DNA of 34,583 nucleotides from positions 1 through 34,583 of the forward strand of contig JAJRWN010000037.1 in assembly GCA_024276745.1 (NCBI GenBank). The letters are read 5' to 3'. A model generated the notes under the pieces. It was not told where the DNA came from. It did no database searches and saw only the letters and a list, made by a program, of their open reading frames with translations. Positions within the stretch are counted from its first letter, which is position 1. Every line of letters begins with the position of its first letter. The DNA is from Bacteroidota bacterium. GTDB lineage: Bacteria; Bacteroidota; Bacteroidia; Chitinophagales; S012-47. Positions 1-8,748 of the stretch are shown here, piece after piece. Position numbers and translations under genes: made by a program.

Positions 1-411
1 TCTACCGGATCGAGTTGGAGTACCATGGCTATTTTATATCCTATTGCTTTACCGACAACCTGGGTATTGAGCCAGCAAACAGGTTTATCGCCTGATACTT
101 CGATGCATTTGCTCTATAATGTAACAGCCGTTGTATTGGCAGGTTCTGTTTTTGGCGATCATTGTTCTCCTATTTCAGATACTACCGTAATGAGTTCACT
201 GGCCAGTAGTTGTAATCATATCGACCATGTAAGTACTCAATTGCCTTATGCCATAAGTGTAGGTATTGTAAGTATGCTTGTAGGTACACTGTTTGTATAT
301 GTAGGGCTTCCCTGGTATTTGAATTATATCGTTGCTTTTGCTATGTTATACTTGCTTATCCGCATATTCGGTAAGCCGGTTCCGGATTATTTTTTGGAAT
401 CCGGTGATTAG
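1..411 (+). CDS. nhaC: Na+/H+ antiporter, NhaC family (3' end only)
   Basis: Only the C-terminal ~136 residues are present; the reading frame is open to the window edge, so the start lies upstream. The protein would exchange Na+ for H+ across the inner membrane. The visible part contains the segment GSVFGDHCSPISDTTVMSS, a conserved transmembrane motif of NhaC-type antiporters with acidic and polar residues for the ion path, followed by two hydrophobic helices (roughly SVGIVSMLVGTLFVYVGL and LNYIVAFAMLYLLIRIF) and a short polar tail. The TAG stop overlaps the TTA stop of tamL on the other strand in the tetranucleotide TTAG, so the two genes converge with no spacer. Family assignment is firm from this motif. 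Substrate preference cannot be judged from the fragment. Confidence 0.85.
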   Translation, partial: STGSSWSTMAILYPIALPTTWVLSQQTGLSPDTSMHLLYNVTAVVLAGSVFGDHCSPISDTTVMSSLASSCNHIDHVSTQLPYAISVGIVSMLVGTLFVYVGLPWYLNYIVAFAMLYLLIRIFGKPVPDYFLESGD

Positions 412-2702
412 AATGGATAACCAATGGCCAGATTTAGTACGATATTATTTTTTATCCAGTTTGCGTTAAAAATCTGAATTCCTTTCAAAGGTATCCGTTG
501 CCCGGGAGCTAATCCCGGATCATAAATAGGTATGCCTAAATCAAAACGGAGTACAAAAAATGAAAAATCCATCCTCAATCCGGCTCCTGTTCCTAATGCA
601 ATTTCTTTATAAAAGCGATTGAGTTGAAAATCAGCTCCGGGACTGGCCGTATCGGCACGCATCATCCAGATATTACCTGCATCAGAAAAAACCGCACCAT
701 GAAATATACCGCTTATTTTAAAACGATATTCAATATTTGCTTCGAGTTTTAAATCTCCACTTTGATCAGGGAAATCATTTTGTCCGTTTTGTCTGAGCAA
801 GGAACCCGGTCCCAATGTTCTTATTCTGAATGCACGTAAACTATTCGATCCACCGGTGACATATTGCCGGATGTATGGCATTACTTGCGAATTGCCGAAT
901 GCCAGGCCTGCACCTGCAAATAAACGGAATACAAAAGCACTATTTTCATTCGAGGATGTATATAGTCTTAGTTCTACATCGGGTTTTATATATTGCGAAA
1001 ACGGCCTGTTGAAAATCTGATAAGCCTGGCTTTTGGAAGCCGGATTGCTTATTAAATAAGCTGTCCGCAGTAAATTTCCGGCAATATCAAGATTTCCTCT
1101 AAAATACCAGGACCAATGAGGATGCCTGACGGGGGATTTATTGTAGATAAATGAATAATCACTTCCAATGATTAATTGTTCCTGAAAACTTTTTGCCAGC
1201 AATGGATTCTTGGCCAGTATATCGGTAAATTTTGGTGTGATTTGACCCAAGCGGGTAAGATTAATGTCGATCGGATTAAGAATATGTGTTTTATGGGCCG
1301 ATTCGTTCCAGGCAAATCCATACGAAAAGGTCAGTGAATTTAAATTAAAATATTTCAGCCTTTTAAAATAATTGTATTTTGTACTGATATGTGTTTTCGG
1401 ATTAAAATATTTTGAATTATCAATATGAAAAGGAAGTAAAAACATAGGAAAATAAAATCCTGCTTCTGCATTCAAATCGAGTGTATTAAAAGATACGAAA
1501 TTACTATCGAGCAATGTTTCTACACCCGTATTGATATTCATAACAAACCTGTCGGCCTGATGGAATAAGTTCTTATTTTGATATGAAAGACTCAAGCGGG
1601 AACCCAAAAAATAATCTGAACTTGTATTGGCTTCAACTTCTGTTGTAAAAGATTGTTTTTTTGCCGGGCTCAGTTTGATAATCATATTTACCATGCGGTT
1701 TGCACCATCTGCTCTTTCATTTTCAAAACCGATATTCACAAAACGGAATAATCCTAATGCAGACAATCGCTGTATGGTTTTTTGATATTGTTGCTGTGAA
1801 AACAGGCTGCCTTTTTCTGCAAAAATACTGTTAATGACCGGCTTAGGATTAAATGCCAATGAATCTCCGGAAAAATAATATCCATTATATTCCAGATAAT
1901 GATTGGGTTTTGCGGTTTCGATACCGGGCCGGATATCAGGATATATAATGATGCTGTCGATATGATAAATCCGGTGAACAGAATCGTTCTCGGGCGCTCT
2001 GATTTTTACATAAACATCCAGTTTTCCATTGTCTTTCAGGGTATCTAGTTCAAAATAAACATATTGTTTTTTGAAGTTCAGATAACCATGATCCTTCATC
2101 AAAGCTTCTATTCTTTTCCTTTCATTCAGCAAATAATCAATATCGTAGGGTTTGCCATATTTTAGTACACGGTCTTCAAAATCATAATGAACAATTTCGT
2201 GAATATGCCAATTAGGCATTTCGTAAATAACGGTATCGATATAGGTTAGCTTACCGGGGTTAATCAGAAAATCAAGCATTACCTTTTTGCCGCTATATTG
2301 AACCTGATATGCTACGTTTGCATTAAAATATCCTTTATAATAAAGATATTTTTTCATAGCCTCTTTGCTTTGCTCGGCATACAGAGAGTCGAAGATAACA
2401 GGAGCTTCACCTGCTTTTTTATTAATCCATCTTTTAATGCGTTTTGAAGTATCGCGTGTTGCATTGTAAATGCGCAATCGTGCTCTTACCAGATTCAGGG
2501 TTTTCTCGTTTAAATGCTGACGGGAAAGTTCAAGTAAATCACTTTGTAGATTGCGGGTATCCTCAGGTTTGTCCGATACCCAAATAATATGATTAGCGGT
2601 AAGCAAATGTTCGCCTGTTTTCAAATGCCTGGTAATGCTGCAACCACTTATAATGGCTATCAGCGCAAGAAGGATGAAAGAATTTGCTTTATTTTGCTGC
2701 AT
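408..2702 (-). CDS. tamL: TamL-type Omp85 outer-membrane lipoprotein (BamA/TamA family)
   Basis: 764 residues, full length for the Bacteroidota lipoprotein variant of the Omp85 family. Residues 1-21 form a lipoprotein signal ending in IISGC, so Cys21 should be acylated. Just after it comes the LKTGEHLL segment often seen after the Cys in TamL proteins. Residues ~100-330 look like POTRA domains, with phrases such as YYKGYFNANV and MKDHGYLNFKK. The C-terminal half is a beta-barrel rich in alternating aromatic residues, with the late surface-antigen motif GGSNSLRAFRIRTLGPGS and a final strand NIVLNLAIGYPF ending in Phe, as expected for outer-membrane insertion. The likely role is assembly or transport of proteins or lipids at the outer membrane. 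Its partner TamB is not in the window. The start codon shares CATG with the divergent methyltransferase gene. Confidence 0.85.
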   Translation of the reverse strand: MQQNKANSFILLALIAIISGCSITRHLKTGEHLLTANHIIWVSDKPEDTRNLQSDLLELSRQHLNEKTLNLVRARLRIYNATRDTSKRIKRWINKKAGEAPVIFDSLYAEQSKEAMKKYLYYKGYFNANVAYQVQYSGKKVMLDFLINPGKLTYIDTVIYEMPNWHIHEIVHYDFEDRVLKYGKPYDIDYLLNERKRIEALMKDHGYLNFKKQYVYFELDTLKDNGKLDVYVKIRAPENDSVHRIYHIDSIIIYPDIRPGIETAKPNHYLEYNGYYFSGDSLAFNPKPVINSIFAEKGSLFSQQQYQKTIQRLSALGLFRFVNIGFENERADGANRMVNMIIKLSPAKKQSFTTEVEANTSSDYFLGSRLSLSYQNKNLFHQADRFVMNINTGVETLLDSNFVSFNTLDLNAEAGFYFPMFLLPFHIDNSKYFNPKTHISTKYNYFKRLKYFNLNSLTFSYGFAWNESAHKTHILNPIDINLTRLGQITPKFTDILAKNPLLAKSFQEQLIIGSDYSFIYNKSPVRHPHWSWYFRGNLDIAGNLLRTAYLISNPASKSQAYQIFNRPFSQYIKPDVELRLYTSSNENSAFVFRLFAGAGLAFGNSQVMPYIRQYVTGGSNSLRAFRIRTLGPGSLLRQNGQNDFPDQSGDLKLEANIEYRFKISGIFHGAVFSDAGNIWMMRADTASPGADFQLNRFYKEIALGTGAGLRMDFSFFVLRFDLGIPIYDPGLAPGQRIPLKGIQIFNANWIKNNIVLNLAIGYPF

Positions 2703-3441
2703 GCTTTCGGCTGCTCAAATTAAATATATCCGCAAACTTCGGCAAAAAAAATACCGGGAGCAAAATAGATTATTTATAGCAGAAGGAAAACGTTCAATTA
2801 GCGACCTTTTAAACAGCTCTCTTCAGCTTCATAGCATTTATGCTACACCTGAGTGGACCCTTCCTGCCGGTTTTGCAAAAGACAGATTGTCGATTGTGCC
2901 GGAAAAAGTGATGCAGCAAATTAGCGGGATGGATGATGCACAAGAAGTACTGGCTATTTTTAAAATGCCTGATTTTGACTTGCCTGAAAATGTATCGGGC
3001 CTAAATCTTGCCCTTGATGCTGTGCGCGATCCCGGTAATCTCGGTACACTGATAAGAACAGCCGATTGGTTTGGCATTCATCACATCTTTTGTTCAAAAG
3101 ATTGCGTGGACGTTTATAATCCGAAAGTTGTCCGGGCATCTATGGGATCATTAGGCAAAGTAATGGTGCATTATATCGACCTGGCGGCCTGGCTCAAAAA
3201 GCAACAATTACCGGTTTATAGTCTGATGCTCGAAGGAGATGATTTATTTAGTTTTTCTATTCCTGAAGAATGTATTCTCATTGTAGGCAACGAAGCACAT
3301 GGTGTTTCAGAAGCAGTTTTGAAGAGCTCAGCCGGGCAATTAACTATTCCTTCTTCCGGAAAAGCCGAATCGCTGAATGCTGCCATAGCCGGAAGTATTG
3401 CCTGCGCCATATATGCATCGCAGCATAAACATCTTAAATAA
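2701..3441 (+). CDS. TrmH/SpoU family RNA 2'-O-methyltransferase
   Basis: 246 residues with start MLSAAQIKYIRKLRQKK, which matches the usual N-terminus of Bacteroidota TrmH-family proteins. The open frame continues upstream (ATG at 2674 and 2635), but that part lies antisense to the tamL lipoprotein signal and looks non-native. Residues 1-90 are the small substrate-binding domain. Residues ~103-240 are the SPOUT knot with its three motifs: DPGNLGTLIRTADWFG (Asn113, Arg119), LIVGNEAHGVS (Glu198) and IPSSGKAESLNAAIA (Ser224, Asn226). It would transfer a methyl group from SAM to a ribose 2'-OH of rRNA or tRNA. RlmB and TrmH-like functions cannot be separated by eye. It starts inside the CATG shared with tamL, so its promoter must lie within tamL coding DNA. 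Confidence 0.88.
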   Translation: MLSAAQIKYIRKLRQKKYREQNRLFIAEGKRSISDLLNSSLQLHSIYATPEWTLPAGFAKDRLSIVPEKVMQQISGMDDAQEVLAIFKMPDFDLPENVSGLNLALDAVRDPGNLGTLIRTADWFGIHHIFCSKDCVDVYNPKVVRASMGSLGKVMVHYIDLAAWLKKQQLPVYSLMLEGDDLFSFSIPEECILIVGNEAHGVSEAVLKSSAGQLTIPSSGKAESLNAAIAGSIACAIYASQHKHLK

Positions 3442-3472
3442 TTTCACGACATTTATAGCTTTATCATCTTTT

Positions 3473-4393
3473 ATGAAAAAACCTTTATCATCTACTTTTT
3501 TTTTGTTACTGCTTGGCCTTTTGCTGGCTTCATGCAGCAGGGACCCCATTGATTGTATTACTTGTGATAGTCGCTTCGTGGGCACACAGGATACGATACG
3601 GAAAGTGCTGATAATAGGCATTGACGGTTGCCGATCGGATGCATTACTTCAAGCCAATACTCCTAATTTGGATGCACTGGCAGCTACCGGGGCTTATCAT
3701 TATCACGTTGATCGAGGGTCTTATACCTGGAGCGCTCCGGGTTGGTCCGATATCCTCTGCGGGGTTTGGCCGGCCAAACATGGCGTTACCTTTAATACTT
3801 TCGATAATAAACATTACGATCAATATCCTCCGTTCACCGAGACACTTTCTAATCTTTGGGGTTGCATCAATTTCGGCTCGTTTGTACATTATATTGCCCT
3901 CAATAATCAACTGCTTACCGGAGCTGGTGTAAGGGTAGGAGTGAAGGATGATGAACAAGTGACCCATGCTGCGCTAAGATATATTGAAGATTGCAATCCT
4001 GATGTGGTTTTTGTGCATTTGGGTGAAGTGGATCATATCGGACATTTGAAGGGTTTCGATCCATCGGTACCGGAGTATATTGCCAAAGTAGAGCAATCAG
4101 ACCGTTTTGCCGGAGAGCTGATTGATGCGGTACATCAACGAGAAGCAAAATATTCCGAAGACTGGCTGATTGTTTCGGTGACCGATCATGGAGGCACCAT
4201 GAGCGGACATGGCGGCAAAGATGATGTGGATGTGGTTCGATATGTCTGGATGATTTTTAACGGTAAGCATATCATTCCTGGCGAAATACTTCCGGAGCCT
4301 GCTGTTGTTGACATCGTTCCCACCATTTTCAACTATTTGCATATCTCCGTTTGGTATAGTCTTCCTCTTGATGGTCAGGTCGTAGGGATGTGA
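3473..4393 (+). CDS. alkaline phosphatase superfamily lipoprotein (nucleotide pyrophosphatase/phosphodiesterase-like)
   Basis: 306 residues from the start MKKPLSSTFFLLLLG, chosen because it gives a clean lipoprotein signal (LLLASC, Cys21). A longer frame from 3398 overlaps the methyltransferase and is not needed. Metal ligands typical of the superfamily are visible: Asp51 in GIDGCRSDAL, Asp187 and His191 in VDHIGH, and Asp238/His239 with His246 in TDHGGTMSGHGG. The nucleophile position falls in SYTWSAPGWSDILCG, where Ser87 (or Thr85) would take the place of the Thr of classical NPP enzymes. The fold is that of type I phosphodiesterases and PglZ/sulfatase-like hydrolases, and the protein would act in the periplasm or at the cell surface. 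It follows the methyltransferase by 31 bp. The substrate is unknown; phosphodiester or phosphomonoester hydrolysis is the best guess. Confidence 0.72.
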   Translation: MKKPLSSTFFLLLLGLLLASCSRDPIDCITCDSRFVGTQDTIRKVLIIGIDGCRSDALLQANTPNLDALAATGAYHYHVDRGSYTWSAPGWSDILCGVWPAKHGVTFNTFDNKHYDQYPPFTETLSNLWGCINFGSFVHYIALNNQLLTGAGVRVGVKDDEQVTHAALRYIEDCNPDVVFVHLGEVDHIGHLKGFDPSVPEYIAKVEQSDRFAGELIDAVHQREAKYSEDWLIVSVTDHGGTMSGHGGKDDVDVVRYVWMIFNGKHIIPGEILPEPAVVDIVPTIFNYLHISVWYSLPLDGQVVGM

Positions 4394-4701
4394 TGCCAAT
4401 TATTCTGATAACTGCTTTATCACCAATGCTCTTTTTCTTTCCTTTTCTATGAAGTTAAGCTGATGTTGATTTAAAAGCATATCGTAATCTCAGAAATGAT
4501 AATTAAAGAAAGGCATATCGAAGGTATAATGAGCAACTTTGCAACTTAAAACGGACTTAAAGCGTGTTAAAGATTAATGGAACTGATTGAGCAGAAAACG
4601 CCTTAATATGGCTGTAATGGCTTTTTGTTTTTTATAATAAAAAACTAACTTTGAAGCTTCTCAAGCCCGAAAAAAAGCGTACAGTTAGAAAAATTTGAAC
4701 T
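4394..4701. other. intergenic region upstream of the phenylalanine operon
   Basis: About 308 bp without a convincing gene. It contains a short perfect inverted repeat (TGATAA/TTATCA, 4406-4422) with no T-tract directly after it, so a terminator for the phosphodiesterase gene is doubtful. A 26-codon minus-strand frame (4400-4480) begins with MLLNQHQLNFIEKERKR; it looks peptide-like but is too short to call. The right-hand part holds the promoter of hmgA. Confidence 0.6.
4624..4653 (+). promoter_or_regulatory. Bacteroidota-type promoter of hmgA-hppD-phhA
   Basis: TAACTTTG at 4646-4653 is an exact match to the Bacteroidota -7 consensus TAnnTTTG. TTTG at 4624-4627, 18 bp upstream, fits the -33 element. 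Transcription would begin near 4658, leaving a leader of about 44 nt before the ATG at 4702. The consensus is established knowledge; use of this site is inferred. Confidence 0.7.
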
Positions 4702-5874
4702 ATGCCTATCTACCGACAATCAGGCCGTATCCCGCACAAGCGGCATACAACTTTTAGAAATGCCAAAGGCAATCTTTATCAGGAAGAGCTCTTCGGTACA
4801 CAGGGATTTTCAGGAATGTCTTCTCTGGTTTATCATCTCTTTCCACCAACCCGTGTTAAAACTACCGGTAAGGCCTATCCGGTAGCCCCCGAAATTGCGA
4901 TGAATAAAAACCTGAAAGCCCTAAGTTTTCAGGGTTTTGATATGAAACCGGAAACGGATTATCTCACTGCCCGAAAAACCTTGCTGGTGAACAATGATTT
5001 GCATATTGGTCTGGCTGCTCCACAACAAAGCATGGAAAATTATTTTTACAAAAATGCCGATGCCGATGAGCTACTCTTTGTGCATCGTGGTTCGGGTAAG
5101 CTCAAAACCATGTTCGGTAATATTTCTTTCGGATATGGCGATTATTTACTTATTCCTCGCGGGGTCATTTATCAATTGGATTTTGATTCCACAGACAACC
5201 GCTTGTTCTATATCGAATCGTTCAGTCCTATTTTTACTCCGAAAAAATATCGCAACGAGTTTGGACAATTGTTAGAGCATTCACCCTTTTGCGAACGCGA
5301 CTACCGGACTCCACAAGATTTGGAAACCCATGAGGAAGAAGGTGAGTTTTTGGTTAATATCAAAAAACAAGGTATGATGTATCCTTATGTGTATGCCAGT
5401 CATCCTTTTGATGCAGTGGGCTGGGACGGATATCACTATCCCTGGGCTATCTCAATTCACGATTTCGAACCGATTACCGGTCGCGTTCATCAACCACCAC
5501 CTGTTCATCAACAGTTCGAAGGACACAATTTTGTGGTCTGTTCATTTGTACCGAGACTTTACGATTATCATCCACAATCAATTCCTGCACCCTATCATCA
5601 TAGCAATATTGACTCAGATGAAATTCTGTATTATGTAGATGGTGATTTTATGAGCAGGAACAATATCAAAAAAGGTCAGATAACGCTGCATCCCGGAGGT
5701 ATTCCTCACGGCCCGCACCCCGGAAGTATTGAGCGAAGCATTGGTGAGAAAGCTACCGAAGAACTGGCTGTGATGGTTGACCCATTCCGGCCTATGATGA
5801 TTACTAAGGAAGCATTATCTATTGAAGAAAAAGAGTATTACCGTTCGTGGTTGAACGATAACGAAAAACACTAA
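4702..5874 (+). CDS. hmgA: homogentisate 1,2-dioxygenase
   Basis: 390 residues, the usual length of the Bacteroidota form. It opens the ring of homogentisate to maleylacetoacetate with O2 and Fe(II). It is a double-stranded beta-helix (cupin) protein. The iron site is expected in the C-terminal part, around His300 and Glu307 in PYHHSNIDSDEILYY and His336 in HPGGIPHGPHPG. The N-terminus PIYRQSGRIPHKRHTTFR and the N-terminal cupin motifs (VHRGSGKLKTMFG, YLLIPRGVIYQL) fit the family. The gene is the first of three in the operon, 44 nt behind a good promoter, and is followed after 5 bp by hppD. It is cytoplasmic. The assignment is secure from overall sequence and from its neighbour, the enzyme of the preceding step. 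Confidence 0.95.
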   Translation: MPIYRQSGRIPHKRHTTFRNAKGNLYQEELFGTQGFSGMSSLVYHLFPPTRVKTTGKAYPVAPEIAMNKNLKALSFQGFDMKPETDYLTARKTLLVNNDLHIGLAAPQQSMENYFYKNADADELLFVHRGSGKLKTMFGNISFGYGDYLLIPRGVIYQLDFDSTDNRLFYIESFSPIFTPKKYRNEFGQLLEHSPFCERDYRTPQDLETHEEEGEFLVNIKKQGMMYPYVYASHPFDAVGWDGYHYPWAISIHDFEPITGRVHQPPPVHQQFEGHNFVVCSFVPRLYDYHPQSIPAPYHHSNIDSDEILYYVDGDFMSRNNIKKGQITLHPGGIPHGPHPGSIERSIGEKATEELAVMVDPFRPMMITKEALSIEEKEYYRSWLNDNEKH

Positions 5875-5879
5875 AAATC

Positions 5880-7031
5880 ATGTCGAATCTGAAACAAGCA
5901 AAGAATTTTGATTATACACTTGAAAAGATTTTTCCCGATGCAAAAGATTTTTTGCCCATCAACGGCACCGACTATGTTGAGCTGTACGTGGGCAATGCCA
6001 AGCAAGCGGCTCATTTTTATAAAACGGCCTTTGGCTTTCAGTCGCTGGCCTATGCCGGATTAGAAACAGGCATAAAAGACCGCACTTCTTATGTGTTGGC
6101 ACAAGACAAAATCCGCTTAGTGCTTACTACCCCAATGCACCCGGATAGCCCGATTGCCGAGCATATAAAAAAACATGGTGATGGCGTAAAAGTGATTGCC
6201 CTTTGGGTTGACAATGCCGCCAAAGCTTGGCAGGAAACTACCGGCCGGGGAGCAAAATCTTTTATGAAACCTACGGTAGAGAAAGATGAATTTGGGCAAG
6301 TTGTCCGTTCGGGTATTCACACCTATGGCGATACTGTTCATGTATTTATAGAACGGAAAGATTATCAGGGTATTTTCTTACCCGGTTTTCAAACATGGAA
6401 ATCAGACTATAACCCAAATCCCGTAGGCCTTCGCTATATCGATCACATGGTAGGCAATGTAGGTTGGGGCGAAATGAATATATGGGCAGAATTTTATCAC
6501 AAAACAATGGGTTTTGCCAATTTGATAACTTTTGATGATAAAGACATATCAACGCAATATACTGCTCTGATGAGTAAGGTAATGACCAATGGCAACGGCA
6601 GGGTAAAATTTCCAATCAACGAACCGGCAAAAGGCTTAAAAAAATCACAGATTGAAGAATATTTGGATTTTTACGGAGGGGCCGGCTGTCAGCACATCGC
6701 TGTGGCTACAAATAATATCATTGAAACCGTATCGGCTATGAGAAACCGTGGCGTTGAATTTTTATTTGTACCGGGTTCTTACTACGATACGGTTGGCGAC
6801 AGAGTTGGTGAAATAGATGAAAATATGGAAATATTAAAATCCCTGGGTATTATGGTTGATCGTGATGATGAGGGGTATTTGCTACAAATATTCACCAAAC
6901 CGGTAGAAGACCGGCCAACCATGTTTTTTGAAATTATTCAACGAAAAGGAGCTCAATCGTTTGGCAAAGGTAATTTCAAAGCCTTGTTTGAGTCGATTGA
7001 AGCAGAACAAGCCCGAAGAGGCACACTTTGA
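5880..7031 (+). CDS. hppD: 4-hydroxyphenylpyruvate dioxygenase
   Basis: 383 residues. It converts 4-hydroxyphenylpyruvate to homogentisate using O2 and Fe(II). Two vicinal-oxygen-chelate (glyoxalase-like) halves are visible, starting at about DYVELYVGNAKQAAHFY and RYIDHMVGNVGWGEMNIW. The 2-His-1-carboxylate iron ligands are His189 (YIDHMVG), His272 (GCQHIAVAT) and Glu351 (FFEIIQRKG). The C-terminal gate helix FGKGNFKALFESIEAEQ is intact. It sits 5 bp after hmgA and 12 bp before phhA, so the three genes are almost certainly co-transcribed. No strong Shine-Dalgarno is seen, as is common in this phylum. Confidence 0.96.
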   Translation: MSNLKQAKNFDYTLEKIFPDAKDFLPINGTDYVELYVGNAKQAAHFYKTAFGFQSLAYAGLETGIKDRTSYVLAQDKIRLVLTTPMHPDSPIAEHIKKHGDGVKVIALWVDNAAKAWQETTGRGAKSFMKPTVEKDEFGQVVRSGIHTYGDTVHVFIERKDYQGIFLPGFQTWKSDYNPNPVGLRYIDHMVGNVGWGEMNIWAEFYHKTMGFANLITFDDKDISTQYTALMSKVMTNGNGRVKFPINEPAKGLKKSQIEEYLDFYGGAGCQHIAVATNNIIETVSAMRNRGVEFLFVPGSYYDTVGDRVGEIDENMEILKSLGIMVDRDDEGYLLQIFTKPVEDRPTMFFEIIQRKGAQSFGKGNFKALFESIEAEQARRGTL

Positions 7032-7043
7032 AAAAACAGATGA

Positions 7044-8747
7044 ATGACTACTGAGGTTTTTGATCGTATTCCAAAACATTTACAGGGTTTCATAGTAGAT
7101 CAACACTATGAACTTTATACACCTATCGATCATGCCGTATGGCGCTATGTAATGCGGCTAAACAAGGCTTTTCTGAGTAATCATGCACATGAGTCATATA
7201 TCGAAGGTTTGGGAAAAACAGGCATCGACACTGAACGGATTCCACGCATAACAGAAATGAATGAGATACTGAGACAAATTGGCTGGGCAGCAGTTTGTGT
7301 CGATGGATTTATTCCTCCCGGTGCATTTATGGAATTTCAGGCTTATCAGGTTTTGGTTATTGCAGCCGATATCCGCCAATCAAAGCATATTGATTATACA
7401 CCTGCTCCTGATATCTTGCACGAAGCAGCCGGGCATGCTCCTATCATTGCCGATGCCGACTATGCAGCCTATCTCCAATTATTTGGCGATATTGGTTCAA
7501 AAGCCATTTCCTCGGCAAGAGATTATGCATTATATGAAGCTATTCGCCACTTGTCTATTGTAAAGGAAAACCGGGAAAGTAAAAGAATTCAAATTCTGGA
7601 AGCAGAAAAAAAGCTTGAAGAAATTCAGTCCACCATGGGACCGATGTCGGAAATGGCCCGTTTACGAAATTTACATTGGTGGACGGTAGAATATGGTTTG
7701 ATTGGCTCATTGAAAAATCCTAAGATTTATGGAGCCGGCTTGCTTTCATCTATTGGCGAAAGTATTAATTGCCTGAAGGATGATGTAAAAAAATTACCAT
7801 ACACTTTGGCTGCTGCTGATCAGGTTTTTGATATTACAACCCAACAACCGCAACTATTCGTTACACCCGATTTTAAGCATTTAACCCGGGTTTTGGATTC
7901 ATTTGCCTATACCATGGCTTTCCGTACCGGAGGGATTGACGGATTGCAAAAAGCCTTGGATTCCAAAGCAGTGGCTAGTATGGTGTTTAGTAGTGGCCTG
8001 CAAGTGTCGGGTCAATTGGATGAATTCCTGACAGATGACCGGAACGAAGTAGCCTATTTGCATTGTAAAGGGCCGGTGATGTTGAGCGAAAATAATAAAA
8101 TGTTGCCCGGTCATGGAAAGGAATTTCATGCTCATGGATATGGATCACCAGTAGGAAAGATTAAGAATCATTCAACATTACCGGATGCTTCTGCAATCGG
8201 CCATCCGGTACGTTTGGAATACGAAAGTGGTGTTGTGCTCAATGGAATCTTGCGTAAGATACTCCTCAATCAAAAGGGCAGACCTATGTTGTTGACCTTT
8301 GATGATTGTACAGTGACATTTCGAAACCGGGAGTTATTCAAACCCGGTTGGGGTGTTTTTGACCTTGCCATAGGCGAATCAATAGTATCGGTATTCTCCG
8401 GTCCGGCAGATCCTGAAGGTTTCCAGTTGATTTATGATGTCCCTGCCGAATCTACTCCAAAACCAAGCTATACAGCAGCTCAATTTCGCTTGCATCAGCT
8501 TTACAATCAAATCAGACAAATCAGAGAAGAATCCTTAAATCTAAAGGCTGTTGAAAATATTTTTAATGAATTAACGCATGATTTTCCAAATGATTTTCTT
8601 TTGGTTCTTGAGATTTACGAATTAATAATATCACGGGGAGCATTACCTGATTTCTTATCGCGTGTTTCGGAATATATCCATCAGAAACAGTCAAAAAATG
8701 CCTGGACAAACAGGATTTTATCAGATGGATTGAATTTAATAAAATAA
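7044..8747 (+). CDS. phhA: phenylalanine 4-monooxygenase, long form with extra C-terminal region
   Basis: 567 residues, about twice the length of the proteobacterial PhhA (roughly 260-300). Residues ~20-250 are the aromatic amino acid hydroxylase core. The iron ligands are His126 and His131 in DILHEAAGHAPII and Glu216 in HWWTVEYGLIGS. It would hydroxylate Phe to Tyr using a pterin cofactor and O2. Between the ligands lies a charged helical insertion (ESKRIQILEAEKKLEEIQ). Residues ~260-567 form an additional region of unknown function, containing KVASMVFSSGLQVSG-like and HGKEFHAHGYGSP stretches (the first approximate, actual text KAVASMVFSSGLQVSG). This long architecture recurs in Bacteroidota. 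The gene is last in the operon and converges with the CotH gene one base after its stop. Confidence 0.9.
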   Translation: MTTEVFDRIPKHLQGFIVDQHYELYTPIDHAVWRYVMRLNKAFLSNHAHESYIEGLGKTGIDTERIPRITEMNEILRQIGWAAVCVDGFIPPGAFMEFQAYQVLVIAADIRQSKHIDYTPAPDILHEAAGHAPIIADADYAAYLQLFGDIGSKAISSARDYALYEAIRHLSIVKENRESKRIQILEAEKKLEEIQSTMGPMSEMARLRNLHWWTVEYGLIGSLKNPKIYGAGLLSSIGESINCLKDDVKKLPYTLAAADQVFDITTQQPQLFVTPDFKHLTRVLDSFAYTMAFRTGGIDGLQKALDSKAVASMVFSSGLQVSGQLDEFLTDDRNEVAYLHCKGPVMLSENNKMLPGHGKEFHAHGYGSPVGKIKNHSTLPDASAIGHPVRLEYESGVVLNGILRKILLNQKGRPMLLTFDDCTVTFRNRELFKPGWGVFDLAIGESIVSVFSGPADPEGFQLIYDVPAESTPKPSYTAAQFRLHQLYNQIRQIREESLNLKAVENIFNELTHDFPNDFLLVLEIYELIISRGALPDFLSRVSEYIHQKQSKNAWTNRILSDGLNLIK

Positions 8748-8748
8748 A

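Noticed and set aside
2635-2700. Longer N-terminus for the TrmH-like protein
   Set aside because: The extra residues are antisense to the tamL lipoprotein signal; the start at 2701 gives the family's usual beginning.
4406-4422. Inverted repeat after the phosphodiesterase gene as a terminator
   Set aside because: A 6-bp AT-rich stem without an adjacent T-tract is too weak to call.
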